A DNA stretch of 64,000 nt from Lachnospiraceae bacterium (GTDB lineage Bacteria; Bacillota; Clostridia; Lachnospirales; Lachnospiraceae). This document shows positions 1 to 9,991 of this stretch, piece after piece. The position numbers and the translations under genes are program-made. The stretch covers positions 1 to 64,000 of the forward strand of contig JAILNV010000007.1 of the NCBI GenBank assembly GCA_024691125.1, given 5' to 3'. Position 1 is the stretch's first letter. Every line of letters starts with the position of its first letter. The notes beneath the pieces are model-generated. The model had not been told where the DNA came from, ran no database searches, and worked only from the letters and a program-made list of their open reading frames with translations.

Positions 1-22
1 TAGAAGTACGAAGTACTTTTTT
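1..22 (+). terminator. Rho-independent terminator-like hairpin of the upstream (out of window) gene
   Basis: AAGTAC-GAA-GTACTT followed by a T run; left side may extend beyond the window. Confidence 0.5.
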
Positions 23-49
23 CATTATATTGATCATAAGGGAGAATAT

Positions 50-1078
50 ATGATTACTGCAAAGAAAGTTTTCGGAATATCGGGATTTTCAAACAGCGGA
101 AAGACGACTCTGATAGAGAAGATCATTCCATTGCTTAAGGAGCATGGTCTTAAGGTGGCTGTGATCAAGCATGACGGGCATGACTTTGAAATGGATCGTG
201 AAGGCAAGGATACCTACAGGTTCACTGCGGCAGGAGCGGATTCGGTCATGATAAGCTCAGCTTCAAGGTATGCAAGGCTTGATGAGTCGGGACGTTCTCT
301 TGAGAAAATGCTTGATGACGCGAAAGATGCGGATGTTGTGCTTGCCGAAGGATATAAATATGCGGATATGAGAAAGATAGGTATCGCAGTTTCGTGGCTT
401 GACTACAGGCTTCCCTGCAATGTGGAAGACTACGAGGCCGTTGCCGTGGATGATAAGATGAATTTCATCAGATCGCTTGATGAGAATTCGGCAGACAGAG
501 TTAACGGCCTGTCGGTGTTTGATATCAATAATCCCAGATCAGTTGCGGATTATATTATAAATACATCGTTTATTAATGCAGAACAGGACAGGGATACAGA
601 AAAGGAGCCCGATTTTACACATTTTGACAGCGAGGGCAATGCGAGGATGGTGGATGTCTCTGATAAGGATGTTACTCACAGGAAGGCACGTGCCCGTGCG
701 AGGGTCCTGGTTAACAGGAGTACCTTTGAGCTTATTAAAAGCGGCGGGATCAAGAAGGGTGACGTACTGACTGTTGCTCAGATCGCGGGAATAATGGGAG
801 CTAAACGCACACCTGATCTTATTCCCATGTGTCATCCGATAATAACGGATGGGACAGAGTTAAGATTATCTCTTAATGAAGAATCCCTCAGTGTGGATAT
901 AGAATCCTCTGTAAGCTGTACCGGAAGGACGGGAGTAGAAATGGAGGCGATCTGTGCATGCACCGTGGCAGCCATGACGGTCTATGATATGTGCAAGGCA
1001 GTGCAGAGGGATATCGTTCTGACGGATATAAGACTGTTAAGTAAATCCGGAGGGATACACGGAGATTATGAGTTATGA
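50..1078 (+). CDS. MobB-MoaC fusion (molybdopterin-guanine dinucleotide biosynthesis adaptor + cyclic pyranopterin monophosphate synthase)
   Basis: N-terminal MobB P-loop GFSNSGKTTLIEKII; C-terminal MoaC motifs ARMVDVSDKDVTHRKARA, MGAKRTPDLIPMCHPI, DMCKAVQRDIVLTDIRLLSKSGG; RBS gggag. Confidence 0.92.
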   Translation: MITAKKVFGISGFSNSGKTTLIEKIIPLLKEHGLKVAVIKHDGHDFEMDREGKDTYRFTAAGADSVMISSASRYARLDESGRSLEKMLDDAKDADVVLAEGYKYADMRKIGIAVSWLDYRLPCNVEDYEAVAVDDKMNFIRSLDENSADRVNGLSVFDINNPRSVADYIINTSFINAEQDRDTEKEPDFTHFDSEGNARMVDVSDKDVTHRKARARARVLVNRSTFELIKSGGIKKGDVLTVAQIAGIMGAKRTPDLIPMCHPIITDGTELRLSLNEESLSVDIESSVSCTGRTGVEMEAICACTVAAMTVYDMCKAVQRDIVLTDIRLLSKSGGIHGDYEL

Positions 1079-1706
1079 TACGGATAAATATAAAATAGCG
1101 GTCGCAGTGTTTGCCGGAGGAAGATCCGTCAGGATGGGAATTCCCAAGGAGAGCATTGTCATCGAGGGTGATGGAAGAACCTTTCTTGAGAGGATATGCG
1201 ATGAAGCCAATGCCTGTGAACAGACGTTGATATCCGGGAAATATCTTTCCGTAAGACGCGGGCAGCGAACAGATACAGACGGTTTTACCGCAGTCGAGGA
1301 TGAGTATGATGACATAGGTCCTCTTGGGGGACTTATTCCTGTACTGGCATGCGCGAAAGAAGACGGAATGGATGCAGTGCTTATTGTTGCTGTCGACATG
1401 GTAAAATATGACCGGCATGAAATTGAGGAAATATGCCGGGCGTATGCCGGAGAGGATATTCTGATCCCGAGAACAGCTGACGGAAGGGTTCATCCTCTGG
1501 CCGGTATCTATTCAGTCAGGCTCCTGGAAAGCGCGCGCCGGCTTGCCGATGAAGGTAATTACAGGATGAGTGCTCTTCAGACTGACGATATACATATCAA
1601 ATATTATGATACGGCATCGGATGATGCGTACCTGAATGTCAACAGGCCTGAGGATCTGTCCACCATCAAGCAAGCTTGTGGTGTTGACAGGCTTTTGACC
1701 CTTTGA
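1068..1706 (+). CDS. mobA: Molybdenum cofactor guanylyltransferase (MobA-like)
   Basis: AVFAGGRSVRMGIPKE nucleotidyltransferase motif; overlaps the moaC end by 11 bp. Confidence 0.85.
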   Translation: MSYDTDKYKIAVAVFAGGRSVRMGIPKESIVIEGDGRTFLERICDEANACEQTLISGKYLSVRRGQRTDTDGFTAVEDEYDDIGPLGGLIPVLACAKEDGMDAVLIVAVDMVKYDRHEIEEICRAYAGEDILIPRTADGRVHPLAGIYSVRLLESARRLADEGNYRMSALQTDDIHIKYYDTASDDAYLNVNRPEDLSTIKQACGVDRLLTL

Positions 1707-1825
1707 TCATTTACATTTTATTAAAACAGGCGTATATATTTATGTAAGGGATAAAAGTTAATAAACGGTAAAGAGGCAACAGTAAGCCGTGAAAAGAAGA
1801 TTTAGAAGATAATGGAGGGTAAATA

Positions 1826-3292
1826 ATGAAGAAAAGACAATTAATTGCCGGGGCTGTAACTGTTTCGGCTGCAGTTATGCTCTCGGCCTGCGGTAAGGAC
1901 ATCACGATCAATATTAATGATAACGGTAATGTTATCGGTTCACTTATCTCGGGGAACGGAATTGAAGATTTGGTTTCGGGAAATGATGCGGATGAGACTG
2001 AACCTGCCGAAGAGGTATACAGCAGTACCGAAGGCTGGTCAGTGACTTACGATCCTGCTTTGTTTGCCGTTAACGAGGGCGAGGACGGAGACGTTACTTC
2101 TTTCGTTTATCAGGGTGAATCGGCCGGGACCAATATGGTTACCATATCTTATATTAAGGATAAGCAGCCGGAGGAGGCTATGTCCGAGCTTACAGACAGC
2201 TGGGGAGATCCCGAAGCGATAGAGAGAAGCGAAAGCTATTTCCCCGGAACGAATGATAAGTGGGGATATTGGAGATGTCTTCCCGCAGGAGAAGAGGGCT
2301 CGGGACTTACGGAACGGGTTTTCGCAGGTGAGTATAACGACGGTGTCCTGATGTTTGAATTTACAGAGCACAGAGGAAGTGATACATCGGCTCCCGATCC
2401 TGCTGCCACAGCGCTTCAGGCTTTGGTTGATTCGATAACCTTCGAGGATTTCGGTCCTCAGAATATGTATGACTATATTCCCGGTGTTTACGTGAGAACC
2501 TTTAATGAGGAGATTGAAGGCGAAGATATGACCTTTCAGGATACGGTAACCCTTAATGAGGATCATTCGGGTGTACTGAGCCTTCAGGACGATCTCTACG
2601 TAATGTGGGGAAGCAATATGCTCATCCAGGCAGATAATTCTTATGAATATACTGTAGAAGGCGACAAGCTCATGCTTAATCTGGACGGCGACTGGCTGGA
2701 GTTCACAAGGCAGGGCACAGATGATGAGATCAAAGCAGAAGATGAGCAGGCTGCGGATGAAGCATCCGATGAAGCAAAAGAGAATGATGAGGCTTCGGGT
2801 AAGCTGCCGGCATATAAGTATAACGGAGATGATAAGCTTACTGCAGCTGTATACCAGTTCATGATCGATGATTATGCGTCGCAGTACGATAAATCGGACG
2901 TTTCCATACCGTGTATCATGATAGTGGGTACGGATGAGAGTGATTCCGAAGATATCCGTGTCTATGGTGATTTCTGGCTACTGAACTACGATCTTGAAGG
3001 TGATACCCTTGAATGCAAGTCGGGCGGATCATATCCGGGATGTATACATTTTAAGAAGACCGACAGCGGATATGAAGCGCTTAAGATGGATATGGTGGAA
3101 GACGGTTCAGGCTATACTCCGAGTGCGAAGAAGATATTCGGAGATATGTATGAAGATTTCGAGAAGGTAAGCAGCGACGATCAGGCCCGCGAGAAAACAA
3201 GGGCTCAGATAATATCCGATTATGTTAAGGACAATAAGCTTTCCATCACCAAATACCATGATTTCGGATGGGATCCGGTCGTTTTAAACTAA
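1826..3292 (+). CDS. Putative lipoprotein, unknown function
   Basis: Signal peptide with lipobox-like LSAC (MKKRQLIAGAVTVSAAVMLSACG); strong RBS ggaggg. Confidence 0.75.
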   Translation: MKKRQLIAGAVTVSAAVMLSACGKDITININDNGNVIGSLISGNGIEDLVSGNDADETEPAEEVYSSTEGWSVTYDPALFAVNEGEDGDVTSFVYQGESAGTNMVTISYIKDKQPEEAMSELTDSWGDPEAIERSESYFPGTNDKWGYWRCLPAGEEGSGLTERVFAGEYNDGVLMFEFTEHRGSDTSAPDPAATALQALVDSITFEDFGPQNMYDYIPGVYVRTFNEEIEGEDMTFQDTVTLNEDHSGVLSLQDDLYVMWGSNMLIQADNSYEYTVEGDKLMLNLDGDWLEFTRQGTDDEIKAEDEQAADEASDEAKENDEASGKLPAYKYNGDDKLTAAVYQFMIDDYASQYDKSDVSIPCIMIVGTDESDSEDIRVYGDFWLLNYDLEGDTLECKSGGSYPGCIHFKKTDSGYEALKMDMVEDGSGYTPSAKKIFGDMYEDFEKVSSDDQAREKTRAQIISDYVKDNKLSITKYHDFGWDPVVLN

Positions 3293-3377
3293 GGTGAACG
3301 GTATGAATGATTTCATTCACTGTAAGAGGCCGGACTGATCATAAATGCACCGTCACGGTAAGTGAGAATTGACTAAT

Positions 3378-3413
3378 TCCCCGATAACGAGTATAGTTAT
3401 CGGGGATTCTTTG
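3378..3413 (+). terminator. Rho-independent terminator-like hairpin
   Basis: CCCCGATAAC-gagtata-GTTATCGGGG followed by attcttt. Confidence 0.65.
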
Positions 3414-3512
3414 TGCGGAACCGGGAAGAAGCCTGTCTGCCCGGTCTCAGAGCCGTAAATCAGGTATCGGAATCGTAAATAATAAGAAATAATAAGATAA
3501 AGGAGATATACA

Positions 3513-4556
3513 ATGGCTGATCTTAATGAATTAAGCGAGAAGCTGAGCAGTATAAAGGCTGAGATCAAGGCAGAGCTTGAGAAGAAAGAAACGTCTAAAA
3601 GTGTTTTTGAGTACAGAAAGACGATATTTGATTCCAAGACCGGTAAGATCGGAAGCCTTATGCGTGAAATGGGTAAGATCCCGAATGAAATGAAGGCCGA
3701 ATATGGTAAATGCGTCAATGAGATGAAGGCATGGGCGCAGGAAATGTTTGAAGAAATGGATGAGAAGTTCCGCAGGGAGGAGATGAAGCTTAGGTATGAG
3801 TCAGAGAAGCTTGATGTGACCATGCCGGCTGAGGATATTAAGATAGGATATCTGCATCCCAATACCCTTATAAGGAATCAGATAGTTGACATCTTCGGTT
3901 CAATGGGCTTCGAGATATATGAAGGAACGGAGATAGAAACAGATTATTATAATTTTACAGCGCTTAATACACCGGACGATCATCCGGCGAGGGATATGCA
4001 GGATACCTTCTATCTGTCCGATAAATTCCTGCTGCGTACCCAGACATCGGCGGGACAGATACATGTTATGGAGGCAAAGAAGCCTCCGATCAAGATAATT
4101 TCTCCCGGAAAGGTATTCCGTTCGGATGATGATGCCACGCATTCACCGATGTTCTCCCAGATGGAGGGGCTCGTTGTTGATAAGGGGATCACACTGTGTG
4201 ACCTTAAGGGAATGCTTGATGAATTCGTAAGGAGGATATTCGGCGAGGGTACGAGCACCAGACTGCGCCCTTCATATTTTCCTTTCACAGAGCCTTCGGT
4301 TGAAGTGGATGTAAGCTGCTTCCAGTGCCACGGCAAGGGCTGTAAGCTGTGCAAGGGTACGGGCTGGATAGAGGTACTCGGTGCAGGAGTGGTAAACAAG
4401 AAGGTACTCGAGGGCTGTGGCATTGATTCGGATGTTTACAGCGGATTTGCGTTTGGAATCGGTATAGAGCGTATAGCTATGCTTAAGTATGGCATCAATA
4501 ATATAAAGCTGCTGTTTGAATCGGATCTTAGGGTACTTGAGCAGATAAGAGAGTAG
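3513..4556 (+). CDS. pheS: Phenylalanyl-tRNA synthetase alpha subunit
   Basis: Class II motifs ([55 protein letters not shown]); followed by pheT. Confidence 0.97.
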   Translation: MADLNELSEKLSSIKAEIKAELEKKETSKSVFEYRKTIFDSKTGKIGSLMREMGKIPNEMKAEYGKCVNEMKAWAQEMFEEMDEKFRREEMKLRYESEKLDVTMPAEDIKIGYLHPNTLIRNQIVDIFGSMGFEIYEGTEIETDYYNFTALNTPDDHPARDMQDTFYLSDKFLLRTQTSAGQIHVMEAKKPPIKIISPGKVFRSDDDATHSPMFSQMEGLVVDKGITLCDLKGMLDEFVRRIFGEGTSTRLRPSYFPFTEPSVEVDVSCFQCHGKGCKLCKGTGWIEVLGAGVVNKKVLEGCGIDSDVYSGFAFGIGIERIAMLKYGINNIKLLFESDLRVLEQIRE

Positions 4557-4583
4557 TATAAAACAAGGTAAAGGAGATTGGCG

Positions 4584-7004
4584 ATGTTAGTTCCGTTAAG
4601 TTGGCTTAAGGAATATGTTGATATAAATATTTCGGTTGATGAGCTGGAAGAGAAGCTGTTCTCATGCGGCTTCGAGGTAGAGGAAAAATATGAGGTAGGA
4701 CATGATGTGAGCAAGGTGGTCGTCGGATATGTGGAGGAGTGCGAACCCATACCCGATACACATCTTCATTTATGTAAGGTTAATGCCGGTGAAGCGGGAG
4801 TGCTTCAGATATGCTGCGGCGCGGATAATGTAAGGGCAGGAGGTAAGTTCCCTCTTGCGCTTATCGGAGCAACCGTATATGCAACGGCCAAGGATCACAA
4901 GACGGTTGAAGGAGTAATGACGATAGGACAGGGTAAGCTGAGGGGTTATGACTCCTTCGGTATGCTCTGCTCGGGAGTGGAGATAGGACTTACAGAGGAT
5001 ATGTATGAGGGAGCCGGATATAACGGTCTTCTTGTACTGCCTGATGATGCTGAGACAGGAGCGGATGTTAAGCCGATAGTAGGTCTTGACGACTGGATCT
5101 TTGATATCGCGATAACTGCCAACAGACCCGACTGCCAGAGTATCTACGGAATCGCACGAGAGGTGGCTGCAGTGCTTGGTACAGAGCTTCATGAGCCGGC
5201 ACTTGATTATACGGAGACGGAGGTTAAGAAGGACGGCTTTACCGTTAATGTTGCAGCTCCCGATGTATGTCCGAGGTACATAGGGCATTATGTTTATGAT
5301 GTGAAGATTGCTCCGAGTCCTGCATGGATGAGGAGGCGTCTCGCTCTTATAGGTCAGACTCCCATATCGAATCTGGTTGACATAACTAATTATATCCTTA
5401 ATGAATTAGGACAGCCCATGCATGCTTTTGACTATGCATATCTTGAGGGTGATCAGATAAACGTAAGATGTGCCGAAGACGGAGAGAAGATAGTTACCCT
5501 TGATGAGAAGGAGCTTACATTAAACAGCAGTAATCTGGTGATCTGTGACGGCGTCAAGCCGGTTGCGCTTGCAGGTATAATGGGAGGACTTAATTCGGAG
5601 ATACTTGATTCCACGACTGAGGTTCTTTTTGAGGCGGCCAAGTTCGCAAGAGACAATATAAGAAAGAGCTCAAGGGCTCTCGGGAAATCATCGGATTCAT
5701 CAGCGAGGTTCAGTAAGGGCGTTGATGAGTATACAACGGTTATGGCAATGAAGAGAGCGCTCCATCTTATTGAGGAGCTTAACTGCGGCAAGGTGAGCTC
5801 AACGCATGTGGATACCAATACAGGCAATTCTATTGAGGCATCAGAGCTTAAGGTCAGCGTGAATAAGGTGAACGGAGTACTCGGTATCACCGTTCCGACT
5901 GAGGATATTTTACGAATACTGAAGGGTCTGAATTTCGATCCCGTACTGAATGGGGATGAGCTGACGATTAAGGTTCCTGCCTACAGAGAGGACATGGAGT
6001 CATATCAGGATGTTGCCGAAGAGGTTATACGTATGTATGGCTATGATCATATTAAGGGTACATTCATGCCGACAGCAGAGGTGACTCTGGGCGGATATAA
6101 TCTCGAGCAGAGGACCGGACTTAAGATAAAAAGGGCTTTGTGCGCGGCCGGAGCAAGCGAGGGAGTTCATTACTCCTTCTTCTCACCTTCATCACTTGAT
6201 CTTCTGGGACTTCCGGAGGACGCATGGGAGCGTAAGGCTATCAGGATAATGAATCCCATAAATGAGGATCTGTCTCTTATGAGGACAACACTCGCACCTC
6301 AGATGATACAGGCAATGCAGAGGAACCAGAAGAAGGGAATACTTGAAGGCTGCATATATGAGATCGGAAATATATTTGTACCGAAGTCACTTCCTCTTTC
6401 GGAATATCCTGACGAGCTTGAGACAATCTGTATAGGGTGCTTCGGCGAGGATGAGGATTTCTTCTCACTCAAGGGTGTTGTCGAGGTGGTTGCGGATACT
6501 CTCGGAATAGAATTCGAATACGAAGCGGCAGAAAAGCCCTTCCTTCATCCGTACAGAACCGCAAGGATCCTTTGCAGCGGAGACGATGTCGGATATCTGG
6601 GACAGATAAGATATGAGCTTATAGATGAGCTTGATATGAGGGTTGATTCCTTCGTCGCCCAGATAGATCTGTATAAGCTTAAGAAGTATTATGCAGGTGA
6701 ACGGATATTCACACCCCTCCCCAGGTTCCCTGAGGAGAAGAGGGATCTGTGCTTTGTGGTGGATAAGGACATAACCTGCGCACAGATAGAGAAGGAAATA
6801 AAGAAGAGCTGTGAGCTAATTACCGATGTTAAGCTGTTCGATGTTTATGAAGGAATGCAGCTTGGGATAGATAAGAAGAGCATGGCATTTACGGTTGTTT
6901 ATACACCGGGTGATGAGGAGCTTACATCCGATAAGGTGGATGGCTATGTATCAGGACTCCTTGATACGCTTAAGGATAAGTATGGCGCTGTGTTAAGAAG
7001 CTGA
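4584..7004 (+). CDS. pheT: Phenylalanyl-tRNA synthetase beta subunit
   Basis: Full-length PheT similarity (WLKEYVDI..., tRNA-binding domain, B3/B4, C-terminal FDX-ACB). ORF track starts at TTG 4578, but ATG 4584 fits RBS aaggag better. Confidence 0.97.
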   Translation: MLVPLSWLKEYVDINISVDELEEKLFSCGFEVEEKYEVGHDVSKVVVGYVEECEPIPDTHLHLCKVNAGEAGVLQICCGADNVRAGGKFPLALIGATVYATAKDHKTVEGVMTIGQGKLRGYDSFGMLCSGVEIGLTEDMYEGAGYNGLLVLPDDAETGADVKPIVGLDDWIFDIAITANRPDCQSIYGIAREVAAVLGTELHEPALDYTETEVKKDGFTVNVAAPDVCPRYIGHYVYDVKIAPSPAWMRRRLALIGQTPISNLVDITNYILNELGQPMHAFDYAYLEGDQINVRCAEDGEKIVTLDEKELTLNSSNLVICDGVKPVALAGIMGGLNSEILDSTTEVLFEAAKFARDNIRKSSRALGKSSDSSARFSKGVDEYTTVMAMKRALHLIEELNCGKVSSTHVDTNTGNSIEASELKVSVNKVNGVLGITVPTEDILRILKGLNFDPVLNGDELTIKVPAYREDMESYQDVAEEVIRMYGYDHIKGTFMPTAEVTLGGYNLEQRTGLKIKRALCAAGASEGVHYSFFSPSSLDLLGLPEDAWERKAIRIMNPINEDLSLMRTTLAPQMIQAMQRNQKKGILEGCIYEIGNIFVPKSLPLSEYPDELETICIGCFGEDEDFFSLKGVVEVVADTLGIEFEYEAAEKPFLHPYRTARILCSGDDVGYLGQIRYELIDELDMRVDSFVAQIDLYKLKKYYAGERIFTPLPRFPEEKRDLCFVVDKDITCAQIEKEIKKSCELITDVKLFDVYEGMQLGIDKKSMAFTVVYTPGDEELTSDKVDGYVSGLLDTLKDKYGAVLRS

Positions 7005-7083
7005 CTACATTATTAAAGTCACAGGTGCCGCAGGGATAACGGGAACCCGGAACGCTTTTACGGCAGCCTGTAAAGGAGATAAA

Positions 7084-8523
7084 ATGGAAACGAAAAACGC
7101 ATGGGAATCATACTCTGCCAAACAGCTTAAGGAGCTTGAGACTGTAAGCGGAGAGTATATTGATTTTATAAGCAGATGTAAAACAGAACGCGAATGTGTA
7201 GACCGCATCGTAGAGGAAGCCGAGGCTGCCGGTTTTAAAGAGCTTAGCGCACTGATCGCCGGGAATGAGGTCATAAAGAAAGGGGATAAGGTATATTCGG
7301 TATGGATGAATAAATCTGTTGCCCTGTTTAATATCGGTTCGAGGCCGTTAAGTGAAGGCATGAACATCCTGGGTGCACATATAGATTCCCCGCGTCTTGA
7401 CGTAAAGCAGAATCCTCTGTATGAAGACAGCGGATTTGCCTATCTGGATACGCATTATTATGGCGGCGTCAAGAAGTATCAGTGGGTGACTCTTCCGCTT
7501 GCTCTTCATGGCGTTATAGTCAGGAAGGATGGGACGACGGTCATCGTAAACATCGGAGAGAATGAGGACGATCCCGTATTCTTTGTTTCGGATCTGCTCA
7601 TACATCTTGCACAGGAGCAGATGGAAAAGAAGGCCAACAAGGTTATCGAGGGAGAAGCTCTTGACATACTGATCGGGAATAAGCCTCTTATTGTAAAGGG
7701 AAGAGGCGGAAAGAAAGATTCCGGCAAGGAAGGTGAGGAAGAGAAATCCGGCGTAAAGGATAAGGTTAAGAATAATCTCCTTGAAATACTGAAGAGTACC
7801 TATGGTGTTGAGGAAGAGGATTTCCTGTCGGCAGAGATTGAGGTGGTTCCTGCCGGGAAGGCCAGGGAAACAGGCCTTGACAGAAGTATGATCCTTGGTT
7901 ACGGCCATGATGACAGAGTATGTGCTTATCCGTCTCTTCGGGCAATCCTTAATGCCGGAGAGGTGGAGAGAACGGCCTGCTGCATTCTTGTTGACAAGGA
8001 AGAGATCGGCAGTGTGGGAGCGACCGGAATGAAGTCGCATTTCTTTGAGAATATGGTCGCGGAAATACTTAATCTGAGCGGTGATTATTCGGAGATACTG
8101 CTTAAGAGGACTCTTGCCAATTCATGCATGTTAAGCTCTGATGTGAGTGCGGGTTATGATCCTCTGTATGCATCCGTGTTCGATAAGAAGAATGTATGCT
8201 ACTTGGGACACGGTGTCGTATTTAATAAATTTACGGGTTCAAGAGGAAAGTCGGGCAGCAATGATGCGAATGCAGAGTATATCGCATATCTTCGTGATCT
8301 GCTTGATAAGGATAAGGTTTTCTATCAGACGGCAGAGCTTGGCAAGGTGGATATAGGCGGAGGCGGAACCATAGCCTATATACTTGCTCTGTACGGAATG
8401 AATGTGATCGATGCGGGCGTTGCGGTTCTTAACATGCATGCTCCGTGGGAATGTATAAGCAAGGCTGACCTGTATGAGGCATACAGGTGTTATATGGCAT
8501 TTTTAAAAGGACAGGGACTGTGA
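7084..8523 (+). CDS. M18 family aminopeptidase
   Basis: [74 protein letters not shown] motifs. Confidence 0.92.
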   Translation: METKNAWESYSAKQLKELETVSGEYIDFISRCKTERECVDRIVEEAEAAGFKELSALIAGNEVIKKGDKVYSVWMNKSVALFNIGSRPLSEGMNILGAHIDSPRLDVKQNPLYEDSGFAYLDTHYYGGVKKYQWVTLPLALHGVIVRKDGTTVIVNIGENEDDPVFFVSDLLIHLAQEQMEKKANKVIEGEALDILIGNKPLIVKGRGGKKDSGKEGEEEKSGVKDKVKNNLLEILKSTYGVEEEDFLSAEIEVVPAGKARETGLDRSMILGYGHDDRVCAYPSLRAILNAGEVERTACCILVDKEEIGSVGATGMKSHFFENMVAEILNLSGDYSEILLKRTLANSCMLSSDVSAGYDPLYASVFDKKNVCYLGHGVVFNKFTGSRGKSGSNDANAEYIAYLRDLLDKDKVFYQTAELGKVDIGGGGTIAYILALYGMNVIDAGVAVLNMHAPWECISKADLYEAYRCYMAFLKGQGL

Positions 8524-9548
8524 TCAAAACATCAGATTTTTATTTCGAACTTCCGCAGGAGCTGATTGCCCAGGATCCCCTTGAGGACAGGTCTGCGTCA
8601 AGACTTCTTGTACTTGATAAAAACACGGGTGAAGTCGGTCACGACACATTCAGGAATATCGGGGATTATCTTAAGCCCGGCGACTGTCTTGTACTTAACA
8701 ACACTAAGGTTATACCGGCAAGGCTTCTCGGTGTGAAGGAGGATACGGGAGCTCACGTGGAGGTGTTCCTGCTGAAGCGTCATGAGGATGACGTGTGGGA
8801 AACACTGGTAAAGCCCGGAAAGAAGTTAAGGCCCGGAGCAAGAGTGAGCTTCGGAGACGGCCTGTTAAAGTGCGAAATCCAGGAAGTGGCAGATGAGGGG
8901 AACAGGCTTGTGAAATTCTTCTATGACGGCATATTCGAGGAAATCCTTGATAAGCTCGGCGAGATGCCGCTTCCTCCGTATATTACCCATAAGCTTAAGG
9001 ACAGGGACAGATATCAGACTGTGTATGCCAGATATGAAGGATCTGCCGCAGCACCGACAGCGGGACTACATTTTACTAAGGATCTTCTGGCGGAGCTTGA
9101 AGCCAAAGGAATAGATATAGCATATGTCACCCTTCATGTGGGACTCGGAACCTTCAGACCGGTCAAGGTTGACAACATCCTTGAGCATCATATGCATTCC
9201 GAAATGTATATGATAAATGCGGAGGCTGCAGAAAAGATAAACAGAGCCAAAGAGAACGGACACCGTGTTGTATGCGTCGGTACAACAAGCTGCAGAACGG
9301 TTGAAAGCGCAGCCGATGAGAACGGAAGGATAGCTGCTTGCAGCGGTGATACGGATATATTTATATATCCGGGTTACAGGTTTAAGGTTCTTGACTGCCT
9401 TATAACGAATTTCCATCTTCCCGAATCAACGCTTGTGATGCTTGTAAGCGCTCTTGCGGGACGGGAGAACGTTCTTAATGCCTACGGTGAGGCAATAAGG
9501 GAACGGTACAGGTTCTTCTCCTTCGGGGATGCGATGTTTATTCACTGA
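8520..9548 (+). CDS. queA: S-adenosylmethionine:tRNA ribosyltransferase-isomerase
   Basis: [18 protein letters not shown]..., [39 protein letters not shown]; likely GTG start overlapping the upstream stop. Confidence 0.96.
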   Translation: MIKTSDFYFELPQELIAQDPLEDRSASRLLVLDKNTGEVGHDTFRNIGDYLKPGDCLVLNNTKVIPARLLGVKEDTGAHVEVFLLKRHEDDVWETLVKPGKKLRPGARVSFGDGLLKCEIQEVADEGNRLVKFFYDGIFEEILDKLGEMPLPPYITHKLKDRDRYQTVYARYEGSAAAPTAGLHFTKDLLAELEAKGIDIAYVTLHVGLGTFRPVKVDNILEHHMHSEMYMINAEAAEKINRAKENGHRVVCVGTTSCRTVESAADENGRIAACSGDTDIFIYPGYRFKVLDCLITNFHLPESTLVMLVSALAGRENVLNAYGEAIRERYRFFSFGDAMFIH

Positions 9549-9565
9549 ACCGTTCGGGCGGTTCA
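9546..9565 (+). terminator. Short hairpin after queA (possible terminator)
   Basis: TGAACCG-ttcggg-CGGTTCA. Confidence 0.35.
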
Positions 9566-9612
9566 TTTCACGAGGTATATTCCACGGGGTATATTTCACG
9601 AGGTATCGGATC
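9566..9612. repeat. Three degenerate tandem copies of TTCACGAGGTATA-like unit
   Basis: ttcacgaggtata / ttccacggggtata / tttcacgaggtatc in the queA-PilZ gap. Confidence 0.5.
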
Positions 9613-9641
9613 ATATAAATACAGAGGTGAGGAGGAAGCTT

Positions 9642-9980
9642 ATGGAAGAAAAGAGAAGAAGCAGGAGAATGGTGCTTAACGCGCATCTGACAATGAATCC
9701 CGTAGGTGAAGCAGGGGGAGACAAGGTACCGGTCGACATTATTGACATAAGCAAGGACGGACTGGGCTTTGCCTGTGATACTCCGCTTGCAATGAATGCG
9801 ATATATGAGATGGATCTGACCATCTGGACGAAGGATGTTATCCATACTTTTATAAATGTCACACGTTTTGACGGCAAGAGCAATATGTACGGTGCAACAT
9901 TTACCGGCATGAACGGAAGCGATCAGGATAAGATCAAGATATATGAACTGTTTGACAGAGCTGCCAGGGAGCTTGGCTGA
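9642..9980 (+). CDS. PilZ domain protein (predicted c-di-GMP binding)
   Basis: RRSRR (RxxxR) and DISKDG (DxSxxG) motifs; RBS aggagg 5' of ATG 9642. Confidence 0.88.
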   Translation: MEEKRRSRRMVLNAHLTMNPVGEAGGDKVPVDIIDISKDGLGFACDTPLAMNAIYEMDLTIWTKDVIHTFINVTRFDGKSNMYGATFTGMNGSDQDKIKIYELFDRAARELG

Positions 9981-9991
9981 CGGAGATTCAG

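Noticed and set aside
3294-3320. GGTGAACG-containing sequence after the lipoprotein gene resembling the leuS downstream hairpin
   Set aside because: Shared only for ~8 nt after the stop codon; hairpin arms differ, insufficient for a repeat family
3293-3512. Possible T-box leader upstream of pheS (and similarly upstream of leuS, 16719-16810, and ilvB)
   Set aside because: No T-box AGGGTGGNACCGCG-like sequence or specifier arrangement seen; only a terminator hairpin is present before pheS
7348-8040. 230-aa minus-strand ORF
   Set aside because: Antisense to the M18 aminopeptidase; no motifs
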